DNA of 25,959 nt, from the NCBI GenBank assembly GCA_947448675.1, contig CANFOR010000011.1, positions 1 to 25,959 on the forward strand. The letters run 5' to 3'. Source of the stretch: Betaproteobacteria bacterium (GTDB taxonomy: Bacteria > Pseudomonadota > Gammaproteobacteria > Burkholderiales > Burkholderiaceae_C). Below the pieces are notes generated by a model, which was given only the letters and a program-made list of their open reading frames with translations, ran no database searches and was not told the origin of the DNA. This document shows positions 23,310 through 25,959 of this stretch, piece by piece; the first letter of the stretch is position 1; every line of letters begins with the position of its first letter. Both the position numbers and the translations under genes were made by a program.

Positions 23310-24038
23310 TCAACGGGCAATCCGTACCAAGGCGGTTTCAGTGCCTGTGGCGTCGAGCTTGTCTTTGGTTTTTTCAGCATCGTCTTTTTTATCAAAGGGG
23401 CCCACCCGCACGCGGTACACCGTGCGGCCGGATTGCTCGCGCTCGGTAACCTTGGCCTCGACGCCCAGCAACGAGAGCTTGGCGCGCTGGGCTTCGGCGT
23501 CTTCCGTGCTGCGGTAGGCACCAGCTTGCACAAAATAAGTAAACGGATCAGCACTGCTATTGGCCGACATGGCGGCAGTGGTAACTGCCGGTGCCGCGGC
23601 AGAGCGGGCTTTGGCCAAGTCGCCCAGCGGGTCTTGCGAGACCGCTTTGGCGTCGATCTTTGCGGGCGTGGTGGAGGATGTATTGGCGGGCAGATTGCCA
23701 GGTGCATTTGCGGCTGCAGGGCGCGCCGATGCTGCGTTGACAGCTACTGTATTTGTAGCGTTGCTGGCTTGCGAAGGCAGCGCACCCGCCGTGCCAATGC
23801 TGCCCGCAGCAGCCGACGCAGGGCGCACCGGGTTCTTGCCATACAGCGGGGTGTTGGGGTCCCAGTTTTTGTTCTTTTGGGCTTCGGCTGCGTCTTGCTC
23901 GGGCGAGTGGTTGGTGCCTTTGTTAACAAAGGGCACGGGCACTTTGGTGACGTACACCGCCACCGCCAGAGCGCCGCCCAGGCCGACCAGCACGCCAATG
24001 ATGAGGCCCAAAATCGTGCCACCGCGTTGAAATGTCAT
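23310..24038 (-). CDS. SPOR-domain membrane protein (FtsN-like)
   Basis: A 242-residue bitopic protein. Short cytoplasmic start MTFQRGG, one helix (GGTILGLIIGVLVGLGGALAVA, about residues 7-28), and a motif after it (VPVPFVNKG) common in betaproteobacterial members. A long Ala/Asn/Thr/Pro linker leads to a C-terminal SPOR domain of about 75 residues (YFVQAGAYRSTEDAEAQRAKL, VYRVRVGPFDKKDDAEK). SPOR domains bind glycan strands stripped of stem peptides at division sites, so a role at the septum is expected. The ATG at 24038 is chosen because the helix follows directly; the frame is open to 24563 but would run into argS. A GCTAC..GTAGC palindrome (23743-23759) is embedded in the linker. Confidence 0.88.
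   Translation of the reverse strand: MTFQRGGTILGLIIGVLVGLGGALAVAVYVTKVPVPFVNKGTNHSPEQDAAEAQKNKNWDPNTPLYGKNPVRPASAAAGSIGTAGALPSQASNATNTVAVNAASARPAAANAPGNLPANTSSTTPAKIDAKAVSQDPLGDLAKARSAAAPAVTTAAMSANSSADPFTYFVQAGAYRSTEDAEAQRAKLSLLGVEAKVTEREQSGRTVYRVRVGPFDKKDDAEKTKDKLDATGTETALVRIAR
23743..23759. repeat. In-frame GCTAC..GTAGC palindrome
   Basis: GCTAC and GTAGC flank the seven bases TGTATTT, a perfect 5-bp inverted repeat. It lies in the low-complexity linker of the SPOR protein, encoding part of NTVAVNA. It resembles the 9-25 and 18047-18063 palindromes in length (17 bases) and AT-rich centre. Confidence 0.45.
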
Positions 24039-24091
24039 ATGCGTCTCTTGATAAGCTTTGGAGTAGGTCGGGGCCGTGTGCAGGCGGCCCA

Positions 24092-25777
24092 TTACATTTT
24101 GCGCGGCGCACCCACGCCCAGCACTGCCAAGCCATTGTGCAGCACTTGCGCGCAAGCCGCCACCAAGGCCAAGCGCGCTATTTTGACAGGCTCGTCGTCC
24201 ACCAAAATGCGTTCGGCATCGTAGTAGCTGTGGTAGCAGGCGGCCAGTTCGCGCAGGTAAAAAGTCACGTCGTGCGGGGCAAAGTCTTGTGCGGCGGCAG
24301 TGAGCATGTCGGGGTAGCGGGCCATCAGCATCATCAGGGCCAGGGCTTGTGGGCTTTGCAGCGGCGAGAGGTCTGCCTGCGCCAAGCCGCTGGGCTCGCC
24401 GCCCCAAGCGGCCAGCACCGAGCAAATACGCGCATGCGCGTATTGCACGTAATAGACCGGGTTGTCGTTGTTTTGCGCCACTGCCAGGTCGACGTCGAAG
24501 GTGTACTCGGTGTCGGGCTTGCGGCTGAGCAAGAAGAAACGCACCGCGTCGGCGCTGGTCCATTCGATCAAATCGCGCAGCGTGACGTAGCTGCCCGCGC
24601 GCTTAGAAATTTTGACCTCTTCGCCGCCCTTAACCACCCGCACCATGGTGTGCCGCACGTAGTCGGGGTAGCCCTGTGGAATGCCCACATTGGCCGCTTG
24701 CAGGCCCGCGCGCACCCGGGCGATGGTGCCGTGGTGGTCAGTGCCCTGGATGTTCACCGCCATGGCAAAGCCGCGCTGCCATTTGGCAATGTGGTAGGCC
24801 ACGTCGGGCACAAAATAAGTGTAGCTGCCGTCGCTCTTGCGCATCACGCGGTCTTTGTCGTCGCCGTAGTCGGTGGACTTGAGCCACAGAGCGCCGTCTT
24901 GTTCGTAGGTCTTGCCTGCCTCTTGCAGCTTGTGCACCGCCGCTTCGACCTTGCCACTGCTGTAGAGGCTGGACTCCAGGTAATAGTTGTCAAACTTCAG
25001 GCCAAAGGCCTTGAGGTCTAAGTCTTGCTCGTGGCGCAAATAGGCCACGGCAAATTGGCGCATGCCGTCGATGTCATTCACGTCGCCGCTGGCGGTGAAG
25101 GCGCGGTCGTCGGCGCTCACCGTTTTGCAGGCTAAAAAGTCCCGGGCAATTTCGGCAATGTATTCGCCGTTGTAGGCCGCGGCCTTTTCGCCGCTGGGCC
25201 ACTGCGCATCGCCCGGCTTAAAGCCTTGGGCGCGCAACTGGGTGGAGCTGGCCAAGGTGGCAATTTGCACGCCCGCGTCGTTGTAATAAAACTCGCGCGT
25301 CACGTCCCAGCCCTGGCTGGTGTACAAATTGCAAACGGCGTCGCCCAGCGCGGCCTGGCGGCCATGGCCCACATGCAGCGGGCCGGTCGGGTTGGCCGAG
25401 ACAAATTCCACCAAAATACGTTGCCCGCGCGCTGCACGGCTGCCAAATTGTGCCGTTTGCGCCAGCACTTCACGTACCACCTGCTGTTTGGTTTCGGGTT
25501 TCAGGCGGATGTTGATAAAGCCCGGCCCGGCAATTTCTACCGCTTCTACCCAGCGCATAAACTGCTCTGCTTTTAATAGCTGCTCACGCAGTGTTTGCGC
25601 CACTTCTCGAGGGTTTTGTTTTAAATTTTTGGCCAATTGCATGGCCGCTGTGCAGGCAAAGTCGCCATGCGCAGCCACCTTGGGTAGCTCCAATGCGGCC
25701 TTCGCCCCGGTGCCGGGGGACAGCTGCTCCAGCCCCGTGGCCAAAGCCGCGAGCAGTTCGTTCTTCACAGATTGCAT
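24092..25777 (-). CDS. argS: Arginyl-tRNA synthetase
   Basis: ArgS charges tRNA-Arg with arginine in the cytosol. The 561-residue class I enzyme has the N-terminal additional domain and the HIGH motif as HVGH (residues 135-138, in ANPTGPLHVGHGR). The KMSKS equivalent is KISK (389-392, in EEVKISKRAGSYVT). The C-terminal anticodon-binding domain keeps YAHARICSV. Length is normal. It is probably the first gene of the minus-strand operon that continues with the SPOR protein 53 bases downstream. A dispersed repeat copy falls in frame in the N-terminal domain (25571-25590; residues 63-70). Confidence 0.97.
   Translation of the reverse strand: MQSVKNELLAALATGLEQLSPGTGAKAALELPKVAAHGDFACTAAMQLAKNLKQNPREVAQTLREQLLKAEQFMRWVEAVEIAGPGFINIRLKPETKQQVVREVLAQTAQFGSRAARGQRILVEFVSANPTGPLHVGHGRQAALGDAVCNLYTSQGWDVTREFYYNDAGVQIATLASSTQLRAQGFKPGDAQWPSGEKAAAYNGEYIAEIARDFLACKTVSADDRAFTASGDVNDIDGMRQFAVAYLRHEQDLDLKAFGLKFDNYYLESSLYSSGKVEAAVHKLQEAGKTYEQDGALWLKSTDYGDDKDRVMRKSDGSYTYFVPDVAYHIAKWQRGFAMAVNIQGTDHHGTIARVRAGLQAANVGIPQGYPDYVRHTMVRVVKGGEEVKISKRAGSYVTLRDLIEWTSADAVRFFLLSRKPDTEYTFDVDLAVAQNNDNPVYYVQYAHARICSVLAAWGGEPSGLAQADLSPLQSPQALALMMLMARYPDMLTAAAQDFAPHDVTFYLRELAACYHSYYDAERILVDDEPVKIARLALVAACAQVLHNGLAVLGVGAPRKM
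25571..25590. repeat. Dispersed repeat copy C, inside argS
   Basis: TTTTAATAGCTGCTCACGCA shares 16 of 19 positions with copies at 580 and 19792. On the coding strand it gives part of LREQLLKAEQF, which resembles the MRTQLLNNEQ encoded by copy B. Both genes read the element in the same frame. Confidence 0.5.
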
Positions 25778-25833
25778 TCGGTGATTTTACGTGCCTGTGT
25801 CAGCGCGATTGCAGCGCCGCCCGTTATGTGGTG

Positions 25834-25851
25834 GAATCCGAGCCGGGATTC
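25834..25851 (+). other. Hairpin in the leader of the rightmost gene
   Basis: GAATCC (25834-25839) and GGATTC (25846-25851) are perfect inverted repeats with a six-base loop, 24 bases before the ribosome site of the next gene. It lies in the 108-base gap between argS and that gene (25778-25885), where no clear sigma-70 promoter could be placed. It could be an operator or a leader hairpin; this is placement only. Confidence 0.35.
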
Positions 25852-25885
25852 ACCCCGCAACACTACCAACTAACTGGAGCATTCC

Positions 25886-25959
25886 ATGAAGAAGATTCTT
25901 TCCGTTATCGCAATGGGCTTGGCTTTGTCGATGGGTGCCGCCCACGCTGCCGACGCCCC
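25886..25959 (+). CDS. Exported protein, N-terminal fragment (runs off window)
   Basis: An ATG at 25886 is preceded by GGAG at 25876-25879 with a six-base spacer, a strong ribosome site. The 24 visible residues read MKKILSVIAMGLALSMGAA then HAADA, a textbook Sec signal peptide with cleavage after AHA. The gene is divergent from argS and continues past the window end. In related bacteria I associate this position with a small c-type cytochrome, but no haem motif is in view, so the product is left open. Confidence 0.8.
   Translation, partial: MKKILSVIAMGLALSMGAAHAADA

Noticed and set aside
24039..24563. Upstream extension of the SPOR frame into argS
   Set aside because: It would overlap the argS 3' end and adds no domain. 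MTFQRGG followed by the helix is the natural beginning.
1..25959. CRISPR arrays, tRNA or rRNA genes, insertion sequences and prophage genes
   Set aside because: No regular spaced repeats, no cloverleaf candidates noticed, and no transposase or phage-like reading frames were seen on either strand.

Overview
The window is a chromosomal stretch of a high-GC betaproteobacterium, most probably in the family Comamonadaceae (Burkholderiales). The reasons are the gene content and order (glnE divergent from a very long yhdP that is followed by a nitrilase-family gene; argS followed by a SPOR-domain gene and dsbA), the codon use, and short palindromic repeats built on GCTAT/GCTAC/TTTAATAGC, a repeat style I associate with that family. 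I see no rRNA, tRNA, CRISPR array, insertion sequence or phage gene. No intergenic gap exceeds about 110 bases, and I could not define a convincing sigma-70 promoter.

Left part (1-9767), mostly minus strand: the start of an exported protein (runs off the window), an MliC-like lipoprotein, and the lytic transglycosylase MltA. On the plus strand a 47-residue membrane protein has a start codon that overlaps the likely mltA start codon. Next is a tight minus-strand operon read from right to left: yhdP, a nitrilase-family amidase, a PAS sensor histidine kinase and a FixJ-type response regulator. The last three genes overlap by a few bases.

Middle (9791-15994), plus strand: glnE, then a four-gene cassette of acyl carrier protein, ketoacyl-ACP synthase, alpha/beta hydrolase and a GNAT/FemAB-like acyltransferase. 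The cassette genes overlap or nearly touch, and three of the four have non-ATG starts. It looks like a dedicated acyl-chain device whose product I cannot name, and it is the most interesting part of the window.

Right part (15933-25959): a polyprenyl-phosphate sugar synthase (GT2, minus) overlaps the end of the cassette. A sialidase-like BNR protein and a membrane protein form a coupled plus-strand pair. A long minus-strand operon then runs argS, SPOR-domain protein, dsbA, GT9 heptosyltransferase-like gene, gtrA-like flippase and an ArnT/PMT-like membrane glycosyltransferase. The GT2, GtrA-like and ArnT-like proteins together have the parts of a lipid-linked sugar transfer system acting on envelope glycans. 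The window ends in the signal peptide of another exported protein, divergent from argS.
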